DNA of 64,000 bases from Candidatus Litorirhabdus singularis (GCF_026262625.1 NZ_SHNN01000006.1:62001-126000), one strand, 5' to 3'. Counted from the stretch's first letter, positions 44,638 through 56,491 are shown. The notes: generated by a model from the sequence alone, not told the origin. Program-made: numbers and translations.

Positions 44638-45876
44638 ATGAGCGACACAACGCAGGACGAAACCTTACCCCAGGGCATGCAATTGACACCACTGGATGAA
44701 GATTTTCGCGCAGACCCCTACCCCCTGCTCAAGCGTTTGCGCGAAGATGCCCCCATGCTGCTGGACAAGGAACTTCAGCGCCGCATGTATACCCGCCACG
44801 ATGATGTTAAGGGAATACTGCGCAGTAAAACTTTTTACGCCGACCCTAGAAAGGCACGGCCGGGGACTTTTAGCAAAGAATTCCTCGCTAAAGGATTCGG
44901 CGATGAAGAAGACATGCCAATGCTGCTGATGGACGAGCCGGACCACCGACGACTGCGCGGTCTGGTCAGTGCACCATTTACCCCGGCCGCCGTAGAGCGC
45001 TGGCGTCCGCGCACCCGCGAAGTGGTGCAGCGCATACTCAATGCCATAACAGAGCCCGAGTTTGATCTGATAGAAGCCTTTGCCGGCCCTATCCCTACCG
45101 TGGTGATTGCCGAACTACTGGGTATTGACGCTGCACTGCACGCCGATTTCAAACGCTGGTCAGACACATCGGTACAAATCAGCTTCAATCCGTTTCCAAC
45201 CCCCGAGCAGCAGGCCGCGGCCGAGACGGCCAACAATACACTCATGGATTTTTTCGGTTCGGAGATAGAGCGCCGCTCACAGGATCTGGGCGACGACCTG
45301 CTCAGTGACATGATCAGGGCCGAAGAAGACGGTGAGAAGCTCACCCGCAATGAGATCATTCGCCAGTGCAATTTACTGCTGATTGCCGGCAACGTCACCA
45401 CTACTGACTTGATAGGCAATGGCATCAAGGCGCTGCTGGACCACCCCCGGCAATTGGCCAAGCTGCGCGCCAACCCCGACCTGATTGGCAACGCCGTAGA
45501 AGAAATATTGCGCTATGACTCCCCTGTCGTAAACTCTGGCCGCGTCGTCAATGCCGATACAACCTTGGCCGGCTGCCCCGCGCATCAGGGGGATTCTTTA
45601 ACCGTGTCTTTGGCAAGCGCCAATCGTGATCCGGATTTTTACCCGGACCCGGACAGCTTCGATATTCAACGCGAAGATACCCACCACCAGTCCTTTGGTG
45701 GCGGCAGTCACTTGTGCCTGGGCGCTCATTTGGCCCGCCTTGAAGCGCAGGAAGCCATACTGGCACTGCTGGAACGCTACCCCACTCTCGGTCACAGCGA
45801 GCGCGGGCATGTGTATCACTCCATTCCTTCGTTTCGCGGCTTTAGTGAATTCTGGGTGGACACCCGCTCTGCCTAG
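44638..45876 (+). CDS. Cytochrome P450
   Basis: A 412-residue soluble bacterial P450. The heme-binding loop is FGGGSHLCLGAH with cysteine ligand C360, the K-helix has EEILR, and the I-helix oxygen motif reads LLIAGNVTTTD, a variant of the usual AGxET/DT. It needs separate ferredoxin and reductase partners, and none is encoded here. Its place between lipid-metabolism genes suggests hydroxylation of a fatty, terpenoid or steroid-like compound, which is inference. The TAG stop overlaps that of epmB at 45873-45876. Confidence 0.94.
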   Translation: MSDTTQDETLPQGMQLTPLDEDFRADPYPLLKRLREDAPMLLDKELQRRMYTRHDDVKGILRSKTFYADPRKARPGTFSKEFLAKGFGDEEDMPMLLMDEPDHRRLRGLVSAPFTPAAVERWRPRTREVVQRILNAITEPEFDLIEAFAGPIPTVVIAELLGIDAALHADFKRWSDTSVQISFNPFPTPEQQAAAETANNTLMDFFGSEIERRSQDLGDDLLSDMIRAEEDGEKLTRNEIIRQCNLLLIAGNVTTTDLIGNGIKALLDHPRQLAKLRANPDLIGNAVEEILRYDSPVVNSGRVVNADTTLAGCPAHQGDSLTVSLASANRDPDFYPDPDSFDIQREDTHHQSFGGGSHLCLGAHLARLEAQEAILALLERYPTLGHSERGHVYHSIPSFRGFSEFWVDTRSA

Positions 45877-46877
45877 AGGTGGGTTTTAGACACCTGCCCT
45901 GGCAGCTCGCTAACCAGTCTGGGGACCAGAAACCCTGGCAACAAAGCCAACAGCTCATGATGCAAACGCCGCGCCCGCGTCAGCGGCACGGCAAAATGTG
46001 CAGCACCGGCCACCGGATCTAACTGGTGCAGGTAGTACGGCGTGACGCCCGCATCAAACAGCGTTTCACTGAGCTGAGCCAGTACCGTGGCGGTATCGTT
46101 AACCCCTGCCAATAAGACACTCTGGTTAAACAAGGTGATACCCGCCGCACGCAACTGCCTAAAACCGTCGCGCACCTCGGTACTGATTTCGTTGGCGTGA
46201 TTGCTGTGCACTACCATCACCACTTGGAGCCGGGTCTCTTGCAACACAGTCAACAACTCTGGGGTTATCCGCTGTGGCAAAACGATAGGCAGGCGGCTAT
46301 GAATACGCAGGCGCCGCACATGGGGAATATGTTCGAGCTGCGTCACCAACTCAGCAAAGCGGCGCTCACCCAGTACCAGCGGGTCACCACCGGAAAGAAT
46401 CACTTCACTGATGTCGTCATGACTGGCAATAAAGTCAAAGGCCTCCTGCAGTTCGGTGCCTGCCGCAGTTTGTTCCTGATAGGGAAAATGGCGCCTGAAG
46501 CAGTAACGACAATTCACCGCGCAGGCGCTGGCGGCAACCAGCAATACGCGACCATGGTACTTCTGAATAATCCCGTCCTGCGGGCTAGCGTGCGCCTCGT
46601 CCAGCGGATCCGCGGAATAACCGGGCACCGGCTCGAGCTCCACCGATAGCGGCAGCACCTGACGTAACAACGGGTCATTGATATCACCCGGTTGCATCAA
46701 GCGCGCAAAGGGCAGTGGCACCCGACACGCAAAATCCAGTGCATCAGGCGCCGGTAGCGCTAGCTGATCGGGATCTATCGAAACAAATTTGAGTAGTTCA
46801 CGCGGCGAAGTAAACGCCTGCGCCAGCAGTGTCTGCCAACTGGTGCTGACGTCGACTGCGCTAATAATGCTAGTCAC
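45873..46877 (-). CDS. epmB: EF-P beta-lysylation (lysine 2,3-aminomutase-like) protein EpmB
   Basis: Radical-SAM enzyme that makes (R)-beta-lysine for the modification of elongation factor P. The 334-residue protein has the radical-SAM cysteines C119, C123 and C126 (CAVNCRYC) and the KamA-family strand set IVLPQRI, HSNHANEI and YYLHQLDPVAG, ending in PRLVSELPGQVSKT. The usual partner genes epmA and efp are not in this window. It is 15 bases after cnoX and probably the last gene of the dnaJ-dapB-cnoX-epmB transcript. Confidence 0.9.
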   Translation of the reverse strand: MTSIISAVDVSTSWQTLLAQAFTSPRELLKFVSIDPDQLALPAPDALDFACRVPLPFARLMQPGDINDPLLRQVLPLSVELEPVPGYSADPLDEAHASPQDGIIQKYHGRVLLVAASACAVNCRYCFRRHFPYQEQTAAGTELQEAFDFIASHDDISEVILSGGDPLVLGERRFAELVTQLEHIPHVRRLRIHSRLPIVLPQRITPELLTVLQETRLQVVMVVHSNHANEISTEVRDGFRQLRAAGITLFNQSVLLAGVNDTATVLAQLSETLFDAGVTPYYLHQLDPVAGAAHFAVPLTRARRLHHELLALLPGFLVPRLVSELPGQVSKTHL

Positions 46878-46892
46878 AGTCGAGCGCCCGAC

Positions 46893-49679
<2,787 letters not shown>

Positions 49680-49745
49680 GTTTCAGTGTTCTCTTGCTGC
49701 CTGCGCTTGGCGTCGTGCCAAATTGCAGTGTCTCTTAACGAACTT

Positions 49746-49766
49746 CGCGGACCACCAGGGTCCGCG
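49746..49766. other. Hairpin in dnaK-dnaJ gap
   Basis: CGCGGACC and GGTCCGCG form a perfect 8-base stem with a 5-base loop. No T-run follows on the minus strand. Such structures can act as partial transcription stops or mRNA stabilisers that set the DnaK:DnaJ ratio. Confidence 0.5.
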
Positions 49767-49810
49767 CAATGTTGCAGTAAGCGTAGCCCCTGCCCAACTG
49801 TATGAGAAGC

Positions 49811-49832
49811 TGGCGGCCGCTTAGGGCCGCCA
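49811..49832. other. Hairpin just after dnaK
   Basis: TGGCGGCC and GGCCGCCA form a perfect 8-base stem with a 6-base loop starting 9 bases beyond the dnaK stop in the transcript. It is GC-rich but without a downstream U-tract, so it is probably a processing or stabilising structure, not a full terminator. Confidence 0.5.
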
Positions 49833-49840
49833 ACCGCTGT

Positions 49841-51775
49841 TTAGCCGGCTTTCTTGTCTTCGTCCTTCACTTCTTCAAACTCAGCATCCACCGCATCGTC
49901 AGCGGGTTCTGCCTGCGCTTGTGCACCTTCACCACTGGCCGCCTCAGCTTCCGCTGCCTGCTCGGCGTACAACTTTTGCGCCAACCCACCAGAGGCTTCA
50001 GTCAGCTTCTCAGTTGCCGCATCAATGGCAGCTTTGTCATCCGCTTTCAGTGCTTCTTCAGCCTCTGCCAGCGCTGCTTCAATCGCGGTCTTCTCTTCTT
50101 CAGTCGCCTTGTCTCCGGCTTCCTCGAGAGTCTTGCGAGTAGCGTGCATCAATCCCTCACAGGTGTTGCGCGCAGTCACCAGCTCTTCAAACAGCACATC
50201 AGCTTCAGCATTAGCTTCGGCGTCAGCCATCATGGTTTCGATCTCGTCATCGCTCAAACCACCCGACGCGGTGATGCGAATAGACTGTTCTTTGCCAGTG
50301 GCCTTGTCTTTCGCCGACACGTTCAGAATACCGTTAGCATCCAGATCAAAGGTGACCTCGATTTGTGGCATGCCACGCTGCGAAGGCGGAATATCTGCCA
50401 GATCAAAACGGCCCAGCGACTTATTCGAGGCTGCCTGCTTACGCTCACCCTGTACCACGTGAATAGTCACCGCAGACTGGTTGTCCTCTGCTGTCGAAAA
50501 GATCTGCGACTTCTTGGTAGGAATCGTAGTGTTCTTCTCAATCAACGGAGTGGCCACACCGCCCATAGTTTCAATACCCAGGCTCAGCGGAGTCACGTCC
50601 AGCAGTAACACGTCTTTAACGTCACCGCTCAGTACCGCGCCCTGCAGGGCCGCACCCATCGCTACTGCTTCATCAGGGTTCACGTCCTTGCGTGGCTCTT
50701 TACCAAAGAACTCAGCCACTTTGGCCTGTACCATCGGCATACGAGTCTGACCACCGACCAGGATAACGTCGTCAATTTCGCTGGGGCTGAGGTCGGCATC
50801 TTTCAATGCAATTTTCAGCGGCTCAATAGTACGTGCGACCAGGTCTTCAACCAGCGACTCCAGCTTGGCGCGTGACAGTTTCACGACCAGGTGCTTGGGG
50901 CCAGAAGCATCCGCTGTAACATACGGCAGGTTTACTTCAGTCTGCTGACTGGAGGACAACTCGACTTTGGCTTTTTCTGCAGCTTCTTTCAGTCGCTGCA
51001 GTGCCAACGGATCGTTATGCAGATCAATACCGCTTTCTTTCTTGAACTCTGCTGCCAAATACTCGATCAGGCGCATGTCAAAATCTTCACCGCCGAGGAA
51101 AGTGTCACCATTGGTCGACAGCACTTCAAACTGGTGCTCACCGTCTACTTCGGCAATCTCGATGATAGAGATATCAAAGGTACCGCCGCCGAGGTCATAC
51201 ACTGCAATAGTGCGGTCGCCCTTGGCTTTGTCCATACCGTAAGCCAGCGCCGCCGCAGTCGGCTCGTTGATAATACGCTTGACCTCAAGCCCGGCAATTT
51301 TACCGGCGTCCTTGGTAGCCTGACGCTGGGAATCATTAAAGTATGCAGGCACAGTCACAACAGCTTCTGTGACCGGCTCACCCAAAAATTCTTCAGCCGT
51401 CTTTTTCATCTTCATCAGTATTTGCGCTGACACCTGCGGAGGCGCCATGCTTTCGCCACGGGTCTGAACCCAGGCGTCACCGTTATCGGCTTCAACAATC
51501 TTGTAAGGCACCATGCTGATGTCTTTTTGAACCACATCGTCCTTGAACTTACGACCGATCAGACGCTTCACCGCATACACGGTGTTAGTGGGGTTGGTGA
51601 CCGACTGGCGCTTGGCCGATTGGCCTACCAATACTTCGCCGTCTTCGGTGTAACCGATGATGGACGGAGTCGTACGATCGCCCTCAGCGTTCTCGATAAC
51701 CTTCGTCTTGTCACCGTCCAGTACTGCGACGCATGAGTTGGTAGTGCCCAGGTCAATTCCTATAATCTTGCCCAT
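49841..51775 (-). CDS. dnaK: Chaperone protein DnaK (Hsp70)
   Basis: The 644-residue Hsp70. The ATPase start [13 protein letters not shown], the phosphate loops ([30 protein letters not shown]) and the substrate domain with [14 protein letters not shown] are intact, with a disordered acidic tail ending [13 protein letters not shown]. It works with DnaJ and GrpE encoded on either side. The ATG is 104 bases after grpE; that gap contains no CIRCE element and no clear own promoter. Confidence 0.99.
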   Translation of the reverse strand: MGKIIGIDLGTTNSCVAVLDGDKTKVIENAEGDRTTPSIIGYTEDGEVLVGQSAKRQSVTNPTNTVYAVKRLIGRKFKDDVVQKDISMVPYKIVEADNGDAWVQTRGESMAPPQVSAQILMKMKKTAEEFLGEPVTEAVVTVPAYFNDSQRQATKDAGKIAGLEVKRIINEPTAAALAYGMDKAKGDRTIAVYDLGGGTFDISIIEIAEVDGEHQFEVLSTNGDTFLGGEDFDMRLIEYLAAEFKKESGIDLHNDPLALQRLKEAAEKAKVELSSSQQTEVNLPYVTADASGPKHLVVKLSRAKLESLVEDLVARTIEPLKIALKDADLSPSEIDDVILVGGQTRMPMVQAKVAEFFGKEPRKDVNPDEAVAMGAALQGAVLSGDVKDVLLLDVTPLSLGIETMGGVATPLIEKNTTIPTKKSQIFSTAEDNQSAVTIHVVQGERKQAASNKSLGRFDLADIPPSQRGMPQIEVTFDLDANGILNVSAKDKATGKEQSIRITASGGLSDDEIETMMADAEANAEADVLFEELVTARNTCEGLMHATRKTLEEAGDKATEEEKTAIEAALAEAEEALKADDKAAIDAATEKLTEASGGLAQKLYAEQAAEAEAASGEGAQAQAEPADDAVDAEFEEVKDEDKKAG

Positions 51776-51879
51776 TGTTTTCTCCTCTTGGCAGCCCGCT
51801 TCAGGCTGCTTATATAATCACTTGCTTCTGTATATGGGTCCGGTTGCGCTCGATTCAAGGCCCCGGTGCTGTAAATTCG

Positions 51880-52494
51880 TTATTCCTTGGCTTTGCTGAC
51901 CATAACCATGGCCGGACGGATCAATCGACCATTAAGTGTGTAGCCCTTTTGCATCACGTGCAGCACGCTATTGGGCTCCGCATCAGGGCTTTCTATCATC
52001 GACATGGCCTGATGTACTTGCGGGTCAAACGGCTCGCCCACCGGATCAACTGATTCAACGTTGAATTTACCCAAAACGTCCATCAGGCTCTTCCGCGTCA
52101 GTTCGACACCATCGACTACGGCTTTCACCTCGTCAGAGGCGTCTGCACTGGACTCCAGCGCTCGCTCCAGGTTGTCTACTACGGGCAGTAACTCACCGAC
52201 AAAACGCTCTAGCGCGTATTTGCGCGCCTTTTCAACGTCCTGTTCTGAACGGCGGCGAGCATTTTGTGCCTCGGCCTGTGACCGCAATGCCGCGTCGCGT
52301 GCGGCCTCCAGCTCGTCCTGCAGGCTGTCGAGGGTTATCTCAGCATCAGCAATATCTTCGGCCGCTTCTGCTGCCGCTTCCGCCGCATGCTCAGCCGCAG
52401 CTTGTGCACTGTCTTCGCCATGCTCGGCCGCTAACTCTGCCGCGGCGTCTGCTGCCGCTTCAGATTCAGATCTGGTTTCACCTTCTTTTGCCAC
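51880..52494 (-). CDS. grpE: Nucleotide exchange factor GrpE
   Basis: ADP-release factor for DnaK, 204 residues. The N-terminal half is an acidic, alanine-rich coiled coil (residues 1-80), followed by the conserved [21 protein letters not shown] and the beta-domain with [22 protein letters not shown]. It is preceded by a sigma-32 promoter and follows hrcA. Translation starts at ATG 52494 with an AGGAGC ribosome site. Confidence 0.96.
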   Translation of the reverse strand: MAKEGETRSESEAAADAAAELAAEHGEDSAQAAAEHAAEAAAEAAEDIADAEITLDSLQDELEAARDAALRSQAEAQNARRRSEQDVEKARKYALERFVGELLPVVDNLERALESSADASDEVKAVVDGVELTRKSLMDVLGKFNVESVDPVGEPFDPQVHQAMSMIESPDAEPNSVLHVMQKGYTLNGRLIRPAMVMVSKAKE

Positions 52495-52587
52495 ACCCGT
52501 GCTCCTGTGATCATTTTTTGAACAAAAACGGCCCCGGTGAACCTGTATTAGCTAGGTTCCAGACCGCATAAACTCTGGTTTGGGGTA

Positions 52588-52616
52588 ATATGGGGACAGT
52601 GTAGACGGTTTTCAAG
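52588..52616 (-). promoter_or_regulatory. Sigma-32 (heat-shock) promoter of grpE-dnaK-dnaJ
   Basis: On the minus strand CTTGAAA (52610-52616), a 14-base spacer and CCCCATAT (52588-52595) match the RpoH consensus CTTGAAA-N11-16-CCCCATNT at every position. The -10 lies about 95 bases before the grpE start. Confidence 0.85.
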
Positions 52617-52618
52617 GC

Positions 52619-52640
52619 AGTGCTGAAAAATGTCAGCACT
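52619..52640. promoter_or_regulatory. Inverted repeat at the sigma-32 -35 element
   Basis: AGTGCTGA (52619-52626) and TCAGCACT (52633-52640) form an 8-base dyad with a 6-base loop ending 2 bases upstream of the -35. The half-sites resemble the HrcA site half TTAGCACTC, but the order of halves is the reverse of a CIRCE element. A role as operator is possible but unproven. Confidence 0.4.
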
Positions 52641-52685
52641 CGCGCAGAATTTGGTCGTTTTTTAAGCAATCAGAGGCTTAACGGA

Positions 52686-52704
52686 GCACTCAACGAGAGA
52701 GTGC
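52686..52704. promoter_or_regulatory. CIRCE-like dyad at the hrcA 3' end
   Basis: GCACTC and GAGTGC, the invariant core of CIRCE, are 7 bases apart instead of 9. The flanking TTA/TAA is missing. It overlaps the last codons of hrcA, about 70 bases upstream of the grpE sigma-32 promoter. It may be a degenerate HrcA site or chance. Confidence 0.3.
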
Positions 52705-53724
52705 AGAACTCAACATTCTGGCAGTCACATCCACAATAGGTATCACCTGCTCATACGCCATACGCGTGGGGCCAATAACCCCCAATACGCCCACGGTACC
52801 GTCACCATCGCCATAGGGGGCAGTGATGACGCTATAGCCGTCCAACACCTGAAAACCAGCCTCGTCACCAATGAATATTTGGATACCATCGGCGCGGGTA
52901 CAGGTCTCTAGCAGATGCAGCAGGTCCTTCTTGCGTTGAAAAGCAAAAAACAGCTCCTGCAGCCGGTCCAGTTCCTCGGGTGTGGTGCTGCCGAGTAATT
53001 GTGACTCACCGGCCACCACATAGTCTTCTTCGGGCTCATCTTCCACAAAGGCCTGGCTGGCTAACACCAACGTATCACGCAAATAGCCGTCGATGGAGGC
53101 GCGGTCTGCTTCCATCTCAGCCAGTATCTGATGTTTGGCCCGACTCAGGGGTTGCCCGGCAAAACGCTGATTTAGCAAATTGGCGGCCTGACGTAATTCC
53201 TCTTCGGTGTAGGGTCGCTCGGTATGAATAATGCGGTTTTGTACTTCGCGCTCGTTCACCACCAGAATGACCAGCACCCGGTCTCCCGACAAGGGCAGAA
53301 ATTCGACCTGACGTAATTGATTAGCCTTTTGCCGCGGCACGGTGACCACCCCTGCTTGCGCAGTAATGGAAGACAACAGGCCCGACGCGCTCTGAATCAG
53401 CTCCTGCGCCGATTTGTCCGGGTGCAACTCATCACGCATGGCCTGCACGGCTTGCGGCCCCAGAGGGCTCACCTGCAACAGTGAATCAACGAAAAAGCGA
53501 TAGCCGGCAGCCGTAGGAATACGCCCGGACGAGGTATGCGGCGACACCAGGTAGCCGCGCTCCTCCAAGTCTGACATCACATTGCGCACGGTGGCAGAAG
53601 ACACGGGCAAGCCGGCCTCCTGCAGCAATGCTTTAGAACCCACGGGCTGGCCATCCCTAATGTGTCGTTCGATCAGGGTCTTCAGCAGTACTAGCGCGCG
53701 GTCATTGAGTTCTTTGGTTGCCAT
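52690..53724 (-). CDS. hrcA: Heat-inducible transcription repressor HrcA
   Basis: Repressor of chaperone genes that binds CIRCE DNA and needs GroEL for activity. The 344-residue protein has the N-terminal winged helix (LLQEAGLPVSSATVRNVMSDLEERGYLVSPH) and the C-terminal dimerisation domain ending GVLGVIGPTRMAYEQVIPIVDVTARML. It is absent from E. coli but present in a minority of gammaproteobacteria. It is the first gene of the heat-shock block and diverges from recN with about 90 bases between starts. No canonical CIRCE lies upstream of it. Confidence 0.96.
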   Translation of the reverse strand: MATKELNDRALVLLKTLIERHIRDGQPVGSKALLQEAGLPVSSATVRNVMSDLEERGYLVSPHTSSGRIPTAAGYRFFVDSLLQVSPLGPQAVQAMRDELHPDKSAQELIQSASGLLSSITAQAGVVTVPRQKANQLRQVEFLPLSGDRVLVILVVNEREVQNRIIHTERPYTEEELRQAANLLNQRFAGQPLSRAKHQILAEMEADRASIDGYLRDTLVLASQAFVEDEPEEDYVVAGESQLLGSTTPEELDRLQELFFAFQRKKDLLHLLETCTRADGIQIFIGDEAGFQVLDGYSVITAPYGDGDGTVGVLGVIGPTRMAYEQVIPIVDVTARMLSSALSR

Positions 53725-53815
53725 ACCCTTGATTCTAACGCCCGCCCGCCTAAAAAAACCATCCCTTTCGTGCGCGGCAGTACACGTGAGGCCTCAAGTA
53801 CGGTATAAGATGCCT

Positions 53816-55474
53816 ATGCTCAGTCATCTCACTATTAGTAACTACACCATCGTCGACCAACTCGACCTGGAATTTGCCAACGGCATGACGGTAGTCACCG
53901 GCGAAACTGGAGCCGGCAAGTCGATTATGCTGGATGCCCTGGGTTTATGTCTGGGCGACCGCGCCGACCCCAAGAGCGTGCGTAAAGGTGCCGACCGCGC
54001 TGAAGTAAGTGCCAATTTTGATATTCGAGCGCTGGACCCGGCCAAGAGCTGGCTCACTGAACGGGAACTGGACGCTGGTGATGAATGTATATTGCGCCGC
54101 ACCGTTACCCGCGAAGGCCGTTCACGGGCTTTCATCAACGGCAAATCCTGCACCGCACAAGACTGCAGTGAACTGGGCGCCATGCTCATAGATATTCACA
54201 GCCAGCACGCCCACCAGTCGCTGCTCCGACGCGATCACCAGCGCCAGCTACTGGACGACTTTGCCGGCCACGGTAAGGCGGTAGGCGAGCTCGAACAACT
54301 GGCGTCAGAATGGCTGCGGCGGCAACGGGAACTGCGCGAACTGAGCGGTAACCACAACGAACATCACGCCCGCGCTCAACTGCTGGCCTATCAGGTAGAG
54401 GAGCTGGAAACCCTCGCCCTGCAACCCGGTGAGTTGAACGAACTGGAACAGTCCCAGAAGCAGCTGGCTAATGCCGAACACATACTAGGGTCGAGCCAAG
54501 AAGCATTGGAACTGGTAGACACGCAGGAAGACGGCGCCCGCAAAGCACTGCAACTGATCAGCGACGGCGGCCTGTTTGGCGACAATATGACCACCGTGCA
54601 AGAGCTGCTAGACAGCGCCGCCATCCAGTTGGGCGAAGCTCGCGCCGAGTTACAGCACTATCTGGACTCCGTACAAATCGACCCGGCCCGGCTGAGTGAG
54701 GTAGAGCGGCGACTGGACACTATTTACGAGATTGCCCGTAAGCATCGCTGCCAGCCGGGACAACTGCCCGAGATCTACCAACAATTGAGCGAAGAACTGG
54801 CCGCACTCACCGGCGGCAGCGAACGTATGACCGCGCTGGAAGCCGAGATGCAAGAGCTGCAGGCGCAGTATCAATTGGCCGCTGCCAAACTGACCAAATC
54901 ACGTCTTAAAGCCGCCAAAAAACTGACCACGCAAATCGAAAAACAACTGGCTGAACTGTCCATGGAGCGCTGTGAGTTTACCGTACAGCTGAACCCTCGC
55001 AGCAGCGAAGCGCCTCACCCTCACGGGCAGGAAGACATTGAGTTTTTGGTCAGCACTAACCCCGGCCAACCCGCTGGAGCACTGGGCAAGATAGCCTCGG
55101 GTGGCGAACTGTCGCGTATCAGCCTGGCTATTGCCGTAGTAACAGCCAGCGCCAGCACCATTCCCAGCATGGTATTTGACGAAGTAGACGTTGGCATTGG
55201 CGGCGCCGTCGCTGAAGTTGTGGGACGCCTGCTACGCACCTTGGCCCAACGCTCACAGCTACTGTGCGTCACCCACCTGCCACAGGTCGCGGCGCAGGGT
55301 CACAACCACATGCAAGTCAGTAAATCTGCCAGCAAAGATTCTGCCAGCACCACCCTGCAGACCCTCAATCAAAAAGCCCGCATAGAAGAAATCGCTCGCA
55401 TGCTAGCCGGCATCGACATTACCGCCCAGGCCAGAGCCAACGCCAAAGCCATGCTGGCTTCTGCTGACAGCTAA
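53816..55474 (+). CDS. recN: DNA repair protein RecN
   Basis: SMC-like ATPase for double-strand break repair. From ATG 53816 it has 552 residues, the E. coli length, starting MLSHLTISNYTIVDQLDLEF; ATG 53810 is two codons earlier, and the frame back to 53582 lies across hrcA and is rejected. Walker A is GETGAGKS at 29-36, a long coiled coil spans about 160-380, and the ABC signature/Walker B are in LGKIASGGELSR and SMVFDEVDVGIGG. A TATAAG hexamer ends 6 bases before the start. I found no CTGT-N8-ACAG LexA box upstream. Confidence 0.96.
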   Translation: MLSHLTISNYTIVDQLDLEFANGMTVVTGETGAGKSIMLDALGLCLGDRADPKSVRKGADRAEVSANFDIRALDPAKSWLTERELDAGDECILRRTVTREGRSRAFINGKSCTAQDCSELGAMLIDIHSQHAHQSLLRRDHQRQLLDDFAGHGKAVGELEQLASEWLRRQRELRELSGNHNEHHARAQLLAYQVEELETLALQPGELNELEQSQKQLANAEHILGSSQEALELVDTQEDGARKALQLISDGGLFGDNMTTVQELLDSAAIQLGEARAELQHYLDSVQIDPARLSEVERRLDTIYEIARKHRCQPGQLPEIYQQLSEELAALTGGSERMTALEAEMQELQAQYQLAAAKLTKSRLKAAKKLTTQIEKQLAELSMERCEFTVQLNPRSSEAPHPHGQEDIEFLVSTNPGQPAGALGKIASGGELSRISLAIAVVTASASTIPSMVFDEVDVGIGGAVAEVVGRLLRTLAQRSQLLCVTHLPQVAAQGHNHMQVSKSASKDSASTTLQTLNQKARIEEIARMLAGIDITAQARANAKAMLASADS

Positions 55475-55478
55475 CCCC

Positions 55479-55500
55479 GGTCGATTAAAATCGACCCCAC
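55479..55500 (-). repeat. REP-like palindrome, copy 1 (GTGG head)
   Basis: On the minus strand a GTGG head is followed by an 18-base near-perfect palindrome with GGTCGATT / AATCGACC arms. The element plus 4 flanking bases (26 in all) is identical, in the opposite orientation, to copy 3 at 56583-56608. A GT[A/G]G head followed by a hairpin is the mark of REP sequences mobilised by RAYT transposases. It lies 13 bases head-to-head with copy 2. Confidence 0.7.
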
Positions 55501-55513
55501 AGATAACTCACCT

Positions 55514-55535
55514 GTAGGGCAGAATTCATTCTGCC
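55514..55535 (+). repeat. REP-like palindrome, copy 2 (GTAG head)
   Basis: GTAG followed by GGCAGAAT-TC-ATTCTGCC, a perfect 8-base stem. Same architecture as copies 1 and 3 but another arm sequence. The pair in inverted orientation resembles a BIME unit. It sits in the recN-fur convergent gap (55475-55622), where it may also act as a weak bidirectional transcription barrier. Confidence 0.65.
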
Positions 55536-55622
55536 AACCCAACCAGCAGGCACACAACGACGCCCGACAGTTCAGAAGCACCTAAACCGCACCAAAATCT
55601 CAATCAGAAGAAAAAAACAGAC

Positions 55623-56033
55623 TTACTTCTTACGAACGTACAACACCAGCGAATGATCAACCAACTCAAACCCATGCTCTTCCACCAGCTCGCGCTGACG
55701 CCGCTCAATAATCGGGTCTAAAAACTCGACAACCTCACCAGACTCCATATCAACCATATGGTCATGATGCTCGCCCTTGGCCAACTCAAACACCGAATGC
55801 CCGGTCTCAAAGTTGTGCCGTGTAACCAGCCCCGCTGTCTCAAACTGTGTCAAAACCCTATAAACGGTCGCTAGACCCACGTCTTCACCAGCGTCCAGCA
55901 GTGCGCGATACACATCTTCTGCGCTCATGTGCTGGGAGTTGCTTTCGTTGCTCTCCAGTAACTGCAGGATTTTCACGCGCGGCAGGGTCACTTTGAGCCC
56001 AGCTTTACGTAGTTCCTGATTTTCAGACGTCAT
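55623..56033 (-). CDS. fur: Ferric uptake regulator
   Basis: Iron-sensing repressor, 136 residues from ATG 56031-56033. This start is chosen because MTSENQELRKAGLKVTLPRVK is the family N-terminus; the longer frame adds an unrelated 16 residues. The winged helix has HMSAEDVYRALLDAGEDVGLATVYRVLTQFE, and the metal sites HHDHM and VEEHGFELVDHSLVLY are intact. It lacks a C-terminal Cys pair, like Pseudomonas Fur. It is divergent from bamE with 77 bases between starts, the usual gammaproteobacterial arrangement. Confidence 0.96.
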   Translation of the reverse strand: MTSENQELRKAGLKVTLPRVKILQLLESNESNSQHMSAEDVYRALLDAGEDVGLATVYRVLTQFETAGLVTRHNFETGHSVFELAKGEHHDHMVDMESGEVVEFLDPIIERRQRELVEEHGFELVDHSLVLYVRKK

Positions 56034-56110
56034 GAAGAGCTTCTCAGTATTCACACAGGTTGGTCTGCGGTATGATGCCATCCCTGTAGCCCAAGTGGAA
56101 GAAAAAGCGC

Positions 56111-56491
56111 GTGCGAATCCTGTTACTCAGCCTGTTATTGATGGCAATTACTGCCTGCAGCAACATCGGTTTTCCCGGCGTTTACCGTATCAACGTCGAG
56201 CAGGGAAATATCATCACACAAGAGATGATTGACCAGCTCAAGCCAGGTATGAACCAACGCCAAGTGCGCTTTATTTTGGGCACCCCGCTGACGGAAGATA
56301 GCTTCAACCAGGCACGCTGGGATTATCTGTTTTTAATTCGTAATGGTAACGATACCATCGAAGAAGAACGCCTTACCGTGTTTTTTGACGGTGATAAGCT
56401 CAGTTACTTCACCGGGACGTACTTGCCCAGTAGTGAGGCTGCGCTGAGACAAGCAGCCGCTGCAGAGCGAGCAGCTGAAGAAGAAGATTAA
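56111..56491 (+). CDS. bamE: Outer-membrane assembly lipoprotein BamE (OmlA)
   Basis: Lipoprotein of the beta-barrel assembly machine, 126 residues. Signal peptide with lipobox ITAC (Cys16), then the SmpA/OmlA fold with PGVYRINVEQGNII, GMNQRQVRFILGTPL and LTVFFDGDKLSYFTG. Start is GTG 56111 with GGAAG upstream. Adjacent to fur and convergent with rnfH, as in many Gammaproteobacteria. Confidence 0.95.
   Translation: MRILLLSLLLMAITACSNIGFPGVYRINVEQGNIITQEMIDQLKPGMNQRQVRFILGTPLTEDSFNQARWDYLFLIRNGNDTIEEERLTVFFDGDKLSYFTGTYLPSSEAALRQAAAAERAAEEED

Noticed and set aside
49802-50608. Long plus-strand frames antisense to dnaK, such as 49802-50608 and 49854-50462
   Set aside because: DnaK is unambiguous on the minus strand. 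The antisense frames are codon-bias shadows with no domain support.
52680-52710. Canonical CIRCE element for HrcA
   Set aside because: Core half-sites are present but the spacing is 7 rather than 9 and the outer TTA/TAA is missing, so I list it only as CIRCE-like.
53582-53815. Longer N-terminus for recN starting at 53582
   Set aside because: It would overlap hrcA coding sequence on the other strand and adds residues unrelated to RecN. The start at 53816 matches family length.
53725-53815. LexA box upstream of recN
   Set aside because: No CTGT-N8-ACAG pattern was found; only a 10-base palindrome TGAGGCCTCA is present.
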